Shown here: one piece after another, positions 31,334 to 41,576 of the stretch | How positions within the stretch are numbered: position 1 is the stretch's first letter | Layout of the letters: each line of letters opens with the position of its first letter | NCBI GenBank assembly: GCA_009746045.1 | Contig: RPFO01000406.1 | Location: forward strand, 1,332,030 to 1,396,029 | Length of the DNA stretch: 64,000 bases | Origin: Mesostigma viride | Lineage: Eukaryota; Streptophyta; Mesostigmatophyceae; Mesostigmatales; Mesostigmataceae | Direction: 5' to 3' | Translations under genes and position numbers: made by a program | The notes under the pieces: generated by a model | Told to the model about the DNA's origin: nothing | The model's database searches: none | Seen by the model: the letters and a program-made list of their open reading frames with translations, nothing else

Positions 31334-33433
31334 CTAGGTGAGGTTGGCATGCGGGCTGGTGCAGGGGAGGCCAGCTCGACCCCCCAGGTGTACTCACCCT
31401 ACCTGGGTGCTCAGGTGGCGGTGCTAGCAGGCACTAGGGAGAAGGGGGGCCACCTGGAGCATGGGACAGCTGCAGAAGGGGGAAGGGCAGTGTCTCAGGG
31501 GATGGGGAATGAGTGGGTTGGAGGCGCTGCAGGGGGGCACACCGCAGCGGGCGGGCCGCCGGTAGGTGGTACCTCACCAGACCCTAGTTCAGCACATGTG
31601 AATGGTGCGGCGTGCGGTGAGGCAGCCGGGTCGCTCAGTGTACTTAACATGGCCACACGGTTACACAAAGCACTAGGGCATGGGCATGCGGGTGAGGAGT
31701 GGGCAGCCATGCTAGGGTTCACAGACTTAGTGGATATGTGCAAGCAGGTGTGGTTAAGGTGTCGCAAATGTCAGGAGCGGGCACCTAAACCGCACAAGTT
31801 CCATGCACGTAGGCCAGAGTTTGAGCGAGGTGTGGTGCAGTGTGATGTATTCATGTATGACGACAGAGACTACGTGCTTGCAGTGGGCAGGTTCTCCAGG
31901 TACAAGGTCATGGTGCCACTTGAGCGCAAGCTGAAGGAGCACTTGTGTGATGCATTGCGTCTCCTCAGGTCCAAGTTTGGTGTGGCATCTGTGTTGGAGT
32001 GCGATCAGCAGTTTGAGTGCTGTGTGGGTGAGCCGGGTGTGGGGAAGATAGAACTTGCTGGGGTAGCTGACCACGAGCACCAGGGTCTTGTCGAGCGCCA
32101 CATACAGACATCGAAGCAGGTGATGGCATGCATGGAGAAGATGAGAACAGGCTCGTATCGTGAGAGGCTGGTGATCTGCAATGAGATAGAGCAATGTCTC
32201 AACAACCGTGTAATGGTCAAGGTGTTGGGTGGGCAGGTGGCAGTCACGCCTAAGGGAGTGGAGATGGGCTTGTTGTCACCTGAGGCTGTGGAAGAGTACA
32301 GGGATTATTTGAGCGATCGTTACGTGCGCATGGTAAAGATGGACCTGCGACGTGGACAGGTTTATGTGCCGTGCGTGAACGCCAGGGTCTGGGCCTACGC
32401 GGAGGGCAGTCATGGAAAACGGGGCCTATGGAGAGGTCCCGGTGTGGTCAAGGAGATCGATCCTGATCACATGCTTGCTTCGGTAGCGCTAGAGGACAGT
32501 TGCTACGACAAGCTGCTAGCGTGGAAACACCTGCGCCCCTACTATGACGGGCTGGGGCCGCCAGACCCACCCGCTGAGGAAGGTGTTAGGGACCCCAGTG
32601 TGCAGGCTGGGGGTGAGGCGGGGGATCCCGGGGCTGCAGGGGGGGTGAGGGAGGGGGGTGGGCCTGATCAACCTACTCGCTCCCTTTCGCCGGAAGCTGG
32701 GTTGCCACCTTCCAAGGGCGGTCCCGCTAGCGTGGGGTCGGGCGGTTCGGGGGTTGCCCCAGCCGTTGACGACCAGGAGAAGCAGCGCGCCGCGGTACTA
32801 GCCCGCCTAGTGGAGCGCCTGCAGGAAGCTCGACGCGCTGCCACGGTGGGCGAGCAGCGGCAGTTGGGGGGCAACATCTCGCGGGCCGGCAAGGAGCGGG
32901 TGGCCGAAGGTGGGATGGTACCACGGTCCGGTGAGGCGGGTGAGCCAGCCGAAGGTGGGGTTGCACGGGCCGGCGATGCTGGGGCATTGACCGCAGGTGC
33001 GGGGCAGCAGGCTGGTGGCGTTGGCGGGTTGGCCGACGCGGGGCCTATATTGCCGAGTGAGGGCGATAGCCCCATGGACGACAGCGAGGCTGTCGAGGAG
33101 AGAGGTGAGCCAGGTGAGCTGGTGGCTGCGGTCTCTAAGCTTGCCAACTGGTATTCGGACGGGCTGGGTAGTTGTCGATTGGAAGTGGACACTGACGCGG
33201 TGGTGTGCTTGCTGGGTGAGGGAGTAGCCAGGCATCTGCCGTGCACTGCGTCCAGGTGGAGGTATGTGGAGGACTTCTCCGGGTTAGTGAGGATGCCGGT
33301 GCGGGGTGAGGTAATGCTGACGATCTTGGGGAGGAGACGCCGTTTTGCGTGCTCGAGGGGTATGATGGACCCGCCATTTTGGGACTTCCTTTCCTGGACC
33401 ATCCTGATGTGCGGATTCAGAGCTCATTGCTAA
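31334..33433 (+). CDS. Copia pol part 1: integrase, linker, start of protease
   Basis: An open frame in phase with gag, entered by readthrough. The integrase zinc-binding segment is at about 31660-31775 (LHKALGHGH and CRKC). The catalytic triad is visible: Asp in VVQCDVFMYDD (about 31840), Asp in VLECDQQFE (about 32000), Glu in GLVERHIQ (about 32090). After the core (about 32580) comes a linker of roughly 190 residues rich in Gly, Pro and Ala. From about 33120 the frame resembles the first half of a retropepsin: CRLEVDTDAVVCLLGEGVA, then VRMPVRGEVMLTI. The active-site triplet reads Asp-Thr-Asp instead of Asp-Thr-Gly. The frame ends at 33431-33433, overlapping the next one. Confidence 0.82.
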   Translation, partial: LGEVGMRAGAGEASSTPQVYSPYLGAQVAVLAGTREKGGHLEHGTAAEGGRAVSQGMGNEWVGGAAGGHTAAGGPPVGGTSPDPSSAHVNGAACGEAAGSLSVLNMATRLHKALGHGHAGEEWAAMLGFTDLVDMCKQVWLRCRKCQERAPKPHKFHARRPEFERGVVQCDVFMYDDRDYVLAVGRFSRYKVMVPLERKLKEHLCDALRLLRSKFGVASVLECDQQFECCVGEPGVGKIELAGVADHEHQGLVERHIQTSKQVMACMEKMRTGSYRERLVICNEIEQCLNNRVMVKVLGGQVAVTPKGVEMGLLSPEAVEEYRDYLSDRYVRMVKMDLRRGQVYVPCVNARVWAYAEGSHGKRGLWRGPGVVKEIDPDHMLASVALEDSCYDKLLAWKHLRPYYDGLGPPDPPAEEGVRDPSVQAGGEAGDPGAAGGVREGGGPDQPTRSLSPEAGLPPSKGGPASVGSGGSGVAPAVDDQEKQRAAVLARLVERLQEARRAATVGEQRQLGGNISRAGKERVAEGGMVPRSGEAGEPAEGGVARAGDAGALTAGAGQQAGGVGGLADAGPILPSEGDSPMDDSEAVEERGEPGELVAAVSKLANWYSDGLGSCRLEVDTDAVVCLLGEGVARHLPCTASRWRYVEDFSGLVRMPVRGEVMLTILGRRRRFACSRGMMDPPFWDFLSWTILMCGFRAHC

Positions 33434-35226
33434 CCCGAGTAGGTCACGGGTCGATAGAGCTACAGTCTTACAAGTCAGTCGAGCCTCTCAGTCGCATTTG
33501 CAGCACAGTGGCTAGGCTAGCAGCACTGTCGGGTACGGAGGGTGTAGCGTGGGGCGCTGATCTCCCGCCAGCTGCTGACCTGGTTATGCCTGCATTACTG
33601 CATCCCAACAGCCTAGGAATCACTGAGAGGGACATAGCCGCACATTCCCCGATCACATTCCCTGAGCTTGTACTGCAGATGTCAACGCCTAGTGGGTTCT
33701 CGAGCTGGTGGTGTGCATTCCGTAAGGCACTTGAGGAGTGGCAGGGCTACGGGGTGTATGAACCGCTTGACACGGTGCCGAAGGGGGCTAGGGTGCTTCC
33801 GCTGAAGATGGTGCTGTCCCACAAGGTGAAGGCAGGTGTGGAGATCTGCTACGTGAGGCCGGTATCACAAGAGTTTGCAGGTACTAGCCCGCTGGCCAAG
33901 GAGGAGCTCTACACCCCAGGGATGGCATGGGACACGTTCAGGATGGTTAGCATGATTTTTCTTAGCTTTCTGGACGAAGGCAAGGACTACGCGTGTGCGT
34001 CCATTGATGTCAAGCGCGCATTCCCTAACTCTAGCGAGGAAGTGGCGCAAGAGGTGTGGGAGGGTACTCCGCCTCTAGTGGTGCAGACGCCGCCGTTCTG
34101 GAAGGAGGTGGTCACGTCTGAGTTCATGGGTCTGTGCAAGGCTATAGAGGGTCTGCAGAGCGCGTCGATTGTTTGGAGGATAACCCTCATGCGTGCGTTG
34201 GGTGAGATCGCAGAGTTTGAGGTATCTCCCTACGACCCATCGTTGTTCGTGGCGCGGATGCCGTCTGGTCCTATGTTTGTACAACTGCATGGGGATGACT
34301 TGCGTGTCATTGCTTCGCGGTCAGCCTTGCATGCATTCTATGCTGACATTGGGCGGCGGTTCCCAGTGGGTGAGTTGCAGCAATTGGGGCCGCAGACGCC
34401 ACGGGTGTTTTGCGGGGTGGTGCAAACCCTGCGGGTGGTGTCGGGTAAGCACCGGATGCACTTGGGTATTCCTGACAAGTACAGGGAGGAGCTCATGCGC
34501 GATGTGGAGGAGTTGTGCGCCAAGGGTTTGTGGAGCAGATTGCGTGGCAAGCTCGGCTGGATGGCAGCGGTGTGTGGGCCTGACCTGCTGGTGTTAAGTA
34601 GGACTGTGGATGAGGTGTTGGCTCTCGTTTCTCCGTCTGTGATCAAGCAGTATGTTGCTGAGAGCCAGGGTGTAGTACTTTCTGGTTTGTCTCTTTCTCA
34701 GCCGATTGTGTTGCATTGCTTTGCTGACACGTCTGGCGAGGGCAGGGAGCTCACCAAGACGAGAGCTCGCATGGGCGGCTTGTTTGTGCTCTCCAACCCC
34801 AAGGGCAATGGTTCGCTCTGTGGGTGGTACTCTAGGTTGTGCCGCAGGGTGGCAGTTGGATCGGATACCAATGAGTGTCGCGGGGTGTGTGAGTGCATCA
34901 AGGCGTCCCTGTATCTAGAGCAATTTCTGCGCTGGATGGGCAAGTGGCTGGATGCTCGTTTGGTACTGACCACGACTGTGCATACCGACAGTCAGCCGCT
35001 TGTGAGTTTCATTCTCAACAGCCTGTCCAGGACGCGCGACCTGGATTTCCTACTACTCAAGGAACTGTCATACGCAGTGAGCGTGCTTCATCTACCTGGG
35101 AAGCTCAACCCGGCTGATGCGCTGACCAAGCTGTTCGCTGGGGCGCGCGACCAGTATCGCCTCCTGCGGATGGTCATGGGGGGCTCTCTCGGGGATCTGC
35201 AAGGACTGCTGGAGGGTTTGATGTAG
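33310..35226 (+). CDS. Copia pol part 2: end of protease, reverse transcriptase, RNase H
   Basis: An open frame in the -1 phase relative to the integrase frame; it follows a TGA at 33307. It opens with the second half of the protease (CVLEGYDGPAILGLPFLDHP; ILGLPFL is the hydrophobic-Gly motif of retropepsins). Reverse transcriptase follows: RVLPLKMVLSHKVKAG, motif A ACASIDVKRAFP (about 33995), and the catalytic pair in QLHGDDLRVIA (about 34285), where Copia usually has YVDD. RNase H follows (HCFADTSGEGRE, about 34712; VHTDSQPLVSFI; LPGKLNPADALTKLF). The most natural crossover is at CGT-TTT-GCG near 33341, but no canonical slippery heptamer is in register. A simple one-base deletion is the alternative. 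Confidence 0.85.
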   Translation, partial: GNADDLGEETPFCVLEGYDGPAILGLPFLDHPDVRIQSSLLTRVGHGSIELQSYKSVEPLSRICSTVARLAALSGTEGVAWGADLPPAADLVMPALLHPNSLGITERDIAAHSPITFPELVLQMSTPSGFSSWWCAFRKALEEWQGYGVYEPLDTVPKGARVLPLKMVLSHKVKAGVEICYVRPVSQEFAGTSPLAKEELYTPGMAWDTFRMVSMIFLSFLDEGKDYACASIDVKRAFPNSSEEVAQEVWEGTPPLVVQTPPFWKEVVTSEFMGLCKAIEGLQSASIVWRITLMRALGEIAEFEVSPYDPSLFVARMPSGPMFVQLHGDDLRVIASRSALHAFYADIGRRFPVGELQQLGPQTPRVFCGVVQTLRVVSGKHRMHLGIPDKYREELMRDVEELCAKGLWSRLRGKLGWMAAVCGPDLLVLSRTVDEVLALVSPSVIKQYVAESQGVVLSGLSLSQPIVLHCFADTSGEGRELTKTRARMGGLFVLSNPKGNGSLCGWYSRLCRRVAVGSDTNECRGVCECIKASLYLEQFLRWMGKWLDARLVLTTTVHTDSQPLVSFILNSLSRTRDLDFLLLKELSYAVSVLHLPGKLNPADALTKLFAGARDQYRLLRMVMGGSLGDLQGLLEGLM

Positions 35227-35700
35227 ATCTGGGCAATGGACCATGTGGCATGAGAATTTCAGGCTGGCAGGCGTTGGGACGCATTACATGTGGGCTGGGA
35301 ATGACCCCTGGATCGAGCCCATCTCAGGATGACCCAGTACGGTTGGATAACTCTATCTTGGTGGGGATGTACCTGATGGGATGGTCCTGGGTTGAGGACC
35401 TGATCGGAGGCGGGGACTGTGGTTGGTGATGTGTGAAAGTCCGTGGGTTCAGGGTGTGGTTGGTGTTGGAGCCGAGGGTGGTCTTTTGATCAGTCTTGTA
35501 TTCTCGCTTGCTTACTTGACTTACTGACAGATGCTGGTTGTACTACCAGGGCGTGAATGGGCGCCAAGTGAGGGGTGCGGACTCCCCTAGTACATAGCGT
35601 CCTGTGTTAGTGCTTCCTGGTGAGGTGTCTGTCGGTTACTCTCGAGCTGAGTGAGATAATGATTGGTGGGATGTGTGACTGCTCGGGAAAAAGCGGCTGG

Positions 35701-36283
35701 TGTTATATTATAGGTTTCAGCTCGCAGTCACATGGAAATAATTAATGATTGTGTGCCGGTACTTAGCCATTTTGTGGTTCGAGGCGTTCGGGTTAATTCG
35801 GCGCATTGGGACTTAGCCGTTTTGAGGTTCGGCTGAATTTTGGCTTGTGTGATCCACAACGATTTAAGTTACGCTGTGTGCGTTATGCCTCGTGAGTTAC
35901 GCCCTAGACTTTGGCTGTGCGGCACTGGTCCGGTACTGAGGTGCGGACTAGGATTCTGGGTACTGCCGGCTGGCGTGACAAGTGGCGAGATACTGGTGTG
36001 TGTCGATTGGTCGGTACTCGGCTGGTGTGTTGTAACGGAGATGTGTAACGGAGATGCGTTCCCAGGCTTGCGTCGGTGCCTAGCGCTGCAGGCTAGCCTA
36101 GCCGCCTGACAGACGATGATGATCCAAAAGCCAGCATTGTGTTGCGGCGGTCCAACGGTTGTTGCTGCTATGCTGGCAATGGCTATGGTTGCGCTGGTAA
36201 ATTAAGCTGGGGGCTTGGCTCTGAGTTTGTAACCTGATTACTGTAAAATTATCATTTAATAAGATTCGAACTCGATTTTAACA
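35701..36283 (+). repeat. Copia 3' LTR
   Basis: 583 bp, TGTTATATTATAG to GATTTTAACA, preceded by a purine-rich GGGAAAAAGCGG tract (about 35687-35698) that should prime plus-strand synthesis. It is followed by the CCTAC duplication and the resumed Gypsy protease frame. Confidence 0.95.
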
Positions 36284-36288
36284 CCTAC

Positions 36289-38515
36289 CCCTCACACCAA
36301 ACCTGTCACTGTTCATTATGCTGATGGTCGCACCAGTCATTCCCCGGGTACGGTGTCCCTTCCCCTGGTCATACAAGGACGTACTGTCAACCTGACGGCC
36401 ACTATAGGCCCTATCACTACCGCTGATGTATTACTAGGATTAGATTGGCACCAGGATAATAAGATTACTATTAATTATGATACCATGGTCATTTGGTTTC
36501 CAGATAGCTCTTACTGGGTACCGGAACGTCATTATAGATTGGAAAATTTATCCTTGGTAGATATTACTCCTCCTACACCTGTTGATCCTCCTGTAAGACC
36601 TATACCTGAAGTATTAATGTCCAATGATGAGTTGCGTTCTGAATTAAAGGAATATGGATATTTATTATGTATGTTCCTTCAGTTAGAAGTACAGGAGATA
36701 CTGTACTTCCTATCACTAATAATAGTGTGGATATAGAGGTAAACACAGTGGATACAATAGGAGTGGGATTTACTGAAAATGAAATAGTAAGATACATGGC
36801 TGTGATAGATTCCTCAAAAGTTTTTGAAGAAAAGACTCCTTCTTATCCTCCTCCTCGTTCTGTTTTACACCGTGTAGTTATCAAGGACGGTGCAGTTCCT
36901 ACGCACTCCATCTCCGATGTATAGAATGGGCCCTACCGAATTAAAGGAACTAAAACAGATTTTAGTGTCACTATTAGAAGCAGGATTGATAGAGCCTAGT
37001 AATTCTCCCTACTCAGCTGGTGTCCTGTTAGTTCCTAAGCCAAATGGCAAGTTTCACCTAGTTACTGATTATAGGAAGTTGAATGATATTACTGTGAAGT
37101 CTAAATACCCTCTACCGCGTATTGATGATATATTTAATAAGGTTAAAGGTTCCACTTGTTTCACAGTACTGGATTGTGCGGATGGTTTTTGGCAGTTGCG
37201 GATAGCTCCTGAGGATTGCCATAAAACCGCCTTTGCTACCCCTTTTGGTCATTACCAGTTTAGAGTAGCGGCTATGGGACTCTGTAACTCGCCTGCCTCT
37301 TTTCAAATGTTAATGAATGAAGTGCTTAGACCTGTTATGGGAAATTCTCACCTTCCTCAAGTGTCCTCTGATTTAAAGGATCCTTCCTTCTCCTCTGTTT
37401 CTTTATCTGAGCATGACCGTTCTTGTGCTCAAGCTTACTTAGATGATATCCTTATTTACTCTCCTGATTTTGAAACGCACCTACGTGATTTAAAGAAAGT
37501 ATTAGAAATAATGGCTGAAAATTCTTTGTGGGCGCGCCGTGCTAAAGTTCGTTCGGGTAGGAGTGTCTCATTTTTAGGGCACGTTCTGTCAGATGCCGGG
37601 GTCGCTACCGACCCGGATAAAACTAAGTCAATTCAGGAATGGCCTACCCCTACCGACGTTAAAGGTGTACGTAGTTTTCTAGGAATTGCTTCTTACTATA
37701 GGCGTTTTATCCCGCGTTTCGCAACTATAGCAGCCCCTATTAATCATTTATTAAAGAAGGATATCCCCTTTGTTTGGAGTAGTGAATGTCAGTCGGCTTT
37801 TCAGTGTCTAAAATCCCTGCTCCTTTCCCCTCCTGTACTCATCCTACCGGATACTACTAAACCCTTTGTTGTAGCTACAGATGCTAGTAAGGTAGCTATA
37901 GGGGGCGTCCTTCTCCAGGATCAGGGTCAGGGCTTACAGCCAATTGAGTATATCTCTAGGACAATGCTCCCTGCGGAGCGTAACTATCCCGTACACCAGC
38001 AGGAACTCTTAGCGGTGGTGTATTGTTGCCACGCGTGGCAGCACTTTCTTAAAGGTGCTCAATTTGATGTCTGCCTGAATGAACCCTGTGAGCTAGATCC
38101 TTATAGATTAGTTATCCAAACGGACCACCGTCCCCTTACCCATCTTCTCTCCCAACCCAACCTTACCCCTCGGCAAGCGCGCTGGATGGAATTTTTAGCA
38201 CAGTTTTCCCCTTTTAAACTTCAGTATGTTAAGGGTGTAGATAACATAGTACCAGATGCACTCTCTCGTCGTGCAGATTACTCCTTTTTCGAGGACCTTG
38301 ATGTTCTCAATACTACTCTAGTTCCTACTACTATGGGTGTAACCCCTTATGGTGAACTACCTGATGATGAATCCTATGCCTACCTCTTTCATACAGCTGT
38401 TCGCATGCCTGATCTCCTTTCTCACGTAGGACTCTCTCTCCCGTGTGAGGCCCTTCCCGTGGCCTCGGTGGGGGGGAGGGGAAAAATAAAATTTCTATAC
38501 CGCTTAGCCATATAG
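36289..38515 (+). pseudogene. Gypsy protease end, reverse transcriptase, RNase H
   Basis: Continues the Gypsy pol after the Copia insertion. Protease: YADGRTSHSPGTVSLPL and TADVLLGLDWHQDNKI (the ILG-type motif). Reverse transcriptase: VIKDGAVPTH, then LIEPSNSPYSAGVLLVPKPN, DYRKLNDITVKSKYPLPRID, FTVLDCADGFWQL, QAYLDDILIYS (about 37430-37460, catalytic DD), SFLGHVLS and RSFLGIASYYRRFI. RNase H: VVATDASKVAIGG, HQQELLAVV and QTDHRPLTHLL. All are standard Ty3/Gypsy motifs. Frame changes occur near 36665 and 36915, and near 38475 at a G7 run, after which the polyprotein continues in another frame. The stop at 38515 belongs to the displaced frame. Confidence 0.9.
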
Positions 38516-39341
38516 CGACTAGGTCCGGAAAGTCTTACGAAAACATAGTCCCTCTAGGACCTCCCCTTCTCTTTGGCAAGGCGGTAGGAGATCTCTTTAA
38601 ACCTGTTCTGGATACCTCTGTGGCGATGCCTACCTCTGATCTTGAACGCCTTATTAGTAGATTTACGGCCACTGAGCCGGAAGCATTAGCTGCCATTGCT
38701 GCCCATCCCCAACAATTAGGCAAGCACCCTTGTAAATTTGTAGGTGGGTTTTTATATGTGCAGATAGCAGATTCTCCCCCTCAATGGCGCCTGTATGTCC
38801 CTCCTATCTGTCGCTCCTCCTTGCTCTTTGAGTTGCATGACTTAGCTGCTCATCAGGGTGGTAAACGGGTACGGGACCTAGTAGCCCGCTCTTATTACTG
38901 GCCTTCCCTTTTTAAGGATGTAGATGGGTATGTCAGAACCTGTCAATCGTGCCAGGAGATGAAACCCAATAACGTAGGACAGATAGCAGAACCTAGGACC
39001 TTGCCTGATCCCATCATGCCGTGGGATTCTATCATGATGGATTTTGTAGGACCTTTTAGAAAGAACGATAGAGGTAATGCCCAGATCCTTGTGTTCATAG
39101 ATCGTTTTACTCGTATGTGCCATCTCGTGCCGTGTCCTTTAGAACTCACCGCACGTGATTGCGCACGCCTATACCTTAATAATGTATACAGATATCATGG
39201 TTTGAGTAGGCAGTTTATTAGTGATAAAGATAAGTTATTTACCTCAGATTTTTGGCAGCAGTTTTTCGCTGCCATCGGTACCAAGGTTACCTACGGTACT
39301 GCCTACCACTCCTCCTCCTCTCATTTAGTAGAGCGTCTTAA
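38516..39341 (+). pseudogene. Gypsy integrase, N-terminal zinc domain and catalytic core
   Basis: The HHCC zinc-binding domain is visible as LHDLAAHQGG and CQSCQE (38830-38955). The catalytic core has Asp in MMDFVGPF (about 39040), Asp in FISDKDKLF (about 39218) and Glu in VERLN (39331-39333). The frame is open from about 38475 to the piggyBac-like insertion at 39342, whose TTAA target lies within the codons right after the catalytic Glu. Confidence 0.9.
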
Positions 39342-40685
39342 CCCATAGTCCGGGAATGGGTTTTTGGCATTTTTTGACCCCTGAAAATGAAAAAAATCAT
39401 AACTCATAGACCACAAATCCAAATACCCCCAACCAAGGTGCTAGGAATATCTACACTTCAAGGGCTTTCAGAATATGCAATAATATCATGAGTTTATAAA
39501 GTGGTTTGCAAGATATTTAATGTCAAAGTTGGCCAAAAGACGATCATTTTCAGGCAAGGGAAATCCCCTTAGTAGTTTACCCCTGCAGGGAGGGTTCTAA
39601 AAAATTATTCTGGGGTTGGACAATGTCAATAGATAGTGCCACCATGCTTTCCTTGGGTCAGACCGCACGGATAGCCCAACTGACCTATATAATCCGCTCA
39701 CTTACGTGTGTGGGTTACGCGCGCGTATGCAGCTATCCATGCAATGCCACACACTTATGCATTGTATACAGCCACATAGGACTGTCAAAAGTGCTGGAAA
39801 ACAAAGAAGTTGCTAAACCAGCACCAACGGAATGGCATCCTCCAAAGAAACACCACAAACTGAGCAGATTTGGGGCTAATAGCACTCATACAGCAGGCAT
39901 GGAAACCTGCTGCAGGAGGCACTGATACACTCGTGAAAAAAGGATGCATAAACGACAGATTCCCGTGCAAACGACATGCAAACACGTTGCCGTACCTGGC
40001 TCGATCACGACCTTTCCGGGTTCTGCTGGCCGGGACCCTCATATCTCACACTGGCTAATGCTTTCCAGGCATAGGCCGCCATAGCCTGATAATGCATGCA
40101 TCCACCATGATTACCAGGTTGATGTTCTGTGCAAAGATGACCTATAAACGCATCCGAATTCACAGGGACGCTGCTGCGGATGTCCAGTACCAAAACTGGG
40201 TGCTCGGGCTGGCGAAGCCTGCCCGGCCATAAGAAGAAAATCGAAACATGACGTGCCATTACTGATCTGGTACTGGCGACCAAGAAATCAGTAATTCCCT
40301 ACCTGTATTTTCCCAATGCTATACATCTGGCCACCCCTGACCTACGAAAATCACGCATCATCATTCTGAGCAACATTCTGAACCGTTACAAGCCGCGAGA
40401 CGCAAATTTCCGTGACAACGGCACGCTGGCAGCCATATCTAGTTACGCGCGCGCGCGAGTGAAAATTTCCCGCCAAAGTCACGTGATACTGTCTCAATAC
40501 ACGTTGTAATTACCAGGCTATGGCGAATATTACCCCCAAACCTATGCATCACCTTCGTCCCAAAGTGTCCCCAGACCCATCGGACAACTTACATCCGTCA
40601 CGGGTGGCGCGGCGCTCCTGGAATTAAGCGCCGCGCCACCGGGGGTCAAACTGGGCGATATATCGCCCAGTTTCCGGACTATGGG
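39342..40685. mobile_element. Non-autonomous piggyBac-like DNA transposon (copy 2)
   Basis: 1344 bp flanked by TTAA (39338-39341 and 40686-40689). The ends are perfect 12-bp inverted repeats, CCCATAGTCCGG and CCGGACTATGGG. Excision leaving one TTAA restores the integrase frame (VERLN joined to RVVEEALRHY). Near the right end are two strong hairpins: GGTGGCGCGGCGCT paired with AGCGCCGCGCCACC (about 40603-40640), and the perfect palindrome containing GGGCGATATATCGCCC (40650-40671). No transposase is visible. The ends differ from those of the 2.69-kb element, so it is a separate family. Confidence 0.92.
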
Positions 40686-41500
40686 TTAATAGGGTAGTGG
40701 AAGAAGCGCTTAGGCACTATGTTAATGGCTCGGGAAGTGATTGGGAGGATTATTTATGTTTGGTAGAGTTCTCCCTCAACAATTGCCCCCAGGCTGCGCA
40801 TGGATATACGCCCTTCTTCCTAGATACTGGTAGACAGCCTCTTACCCCTACCTCTCTCTTAGCTAGTCCTCTACGGGACAAGGATGATGTGTCCCGGGAT
40901 ACTGTAGAAGGTGTACAGTCCTTGCTAGATAGAATGAAAACTGCACATGACCACGCGATCTCAGGGTACCAAAAAGCTCAGTCTAAGTACCTTGCTAGGT
41001 TGCGTGCCTCCTTAGATAGAAGAGCACCTGAGATAGATATAGGAGATCTAGTATTAGTAGAAGGCCCCCGTGTTGGCCGTTTTGCTCATAAGTTTGAAGC
41101 AGAACTTAAGGTCAAACTTAGGCCCGCCTTCTTAGGACCCTTCCGTGTGTTGTCTAGAGTAGGAAATTTCTTATATAAAGTCGATATCCCTACCTCTTGG
41201 CAGACACATTCTAACACCTTCCATAGAAGCCAGCTGAAACTGTACCACCCTAGCACGTTCGCTGGTAGAGAGCTAGCGCCTGCCCCTTTAGAGCATAACC
41301 CTGACACTGGGGAGGTAGAAGACGAAGTAGAGAGCATCGTGGCCCATAGAGATATCAAAAAGGGCCGCGGTACCCAGCGTCAGTATAAAGTGAAATGGAT
41401 GTATGCTCGTAGTGAGGTAGATAAAGTATGGTACACGGAGAGTGAGTTAGATGGTTGTAGTCGTTTGTTGCAGGAATACAAAACCCTACACCAGCTCTAG
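40686..41500 (+). pseudogene. Gypsy integrase C-terminus with chromodomain
   Basis: Resumes after the piggyBac-like insertion: VVEEALRHYVNGSGSDWEDY, FSLNNCPQAAHGYTPFFLDT, then the GPF/Y-like KLRPAFLGPFRVLSRVGNFL. The C-terminal chromodomain is at about 41317-41490: EVESIVAHRDIKKGRG, QRQYKVKWMYA, DKVWYTESELDGCSRLLQEY. In chromoviruses this domain directs integration to chromatin with particular histone marks. The frame ends at 41500 and is intact on this side of the insertion. Confidence 0.92.
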
Positions 41501-41576
41501 TTGGCAACCTGCCCCTCCCTTATCGTATGTCTGCTATTGGTGGTTGGTTGGTTGTCCCCTCCCCTCCGCAGCCATC

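Larger units (their letters stand above)
29487..36283 (+). mobile_element. Copia-type LTR retrotransposon nested in the Gypsy protease
   Basis: 6797 bp bounded by CCTAC (29482-29486 and 36284-36288). Both LTRs are 583 bp, TGTTATATTATAG to GATTTTAACA, and differ at only two positions I can find. Order: gag with two knuckles, integrase, a retropepsin-like segment, reverse transcriptase, RNase H. Integrase ahead of RT makes it Copia-type, but the protease-like segment lies after the integrase, which is not the canonical order. Gag and the integrase frame are separated by one UGA stop. The integrase and RT frames overlap in a -1 relation. No other stops interrupt the coding region, so it may be active. 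Confidence 0.95.
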
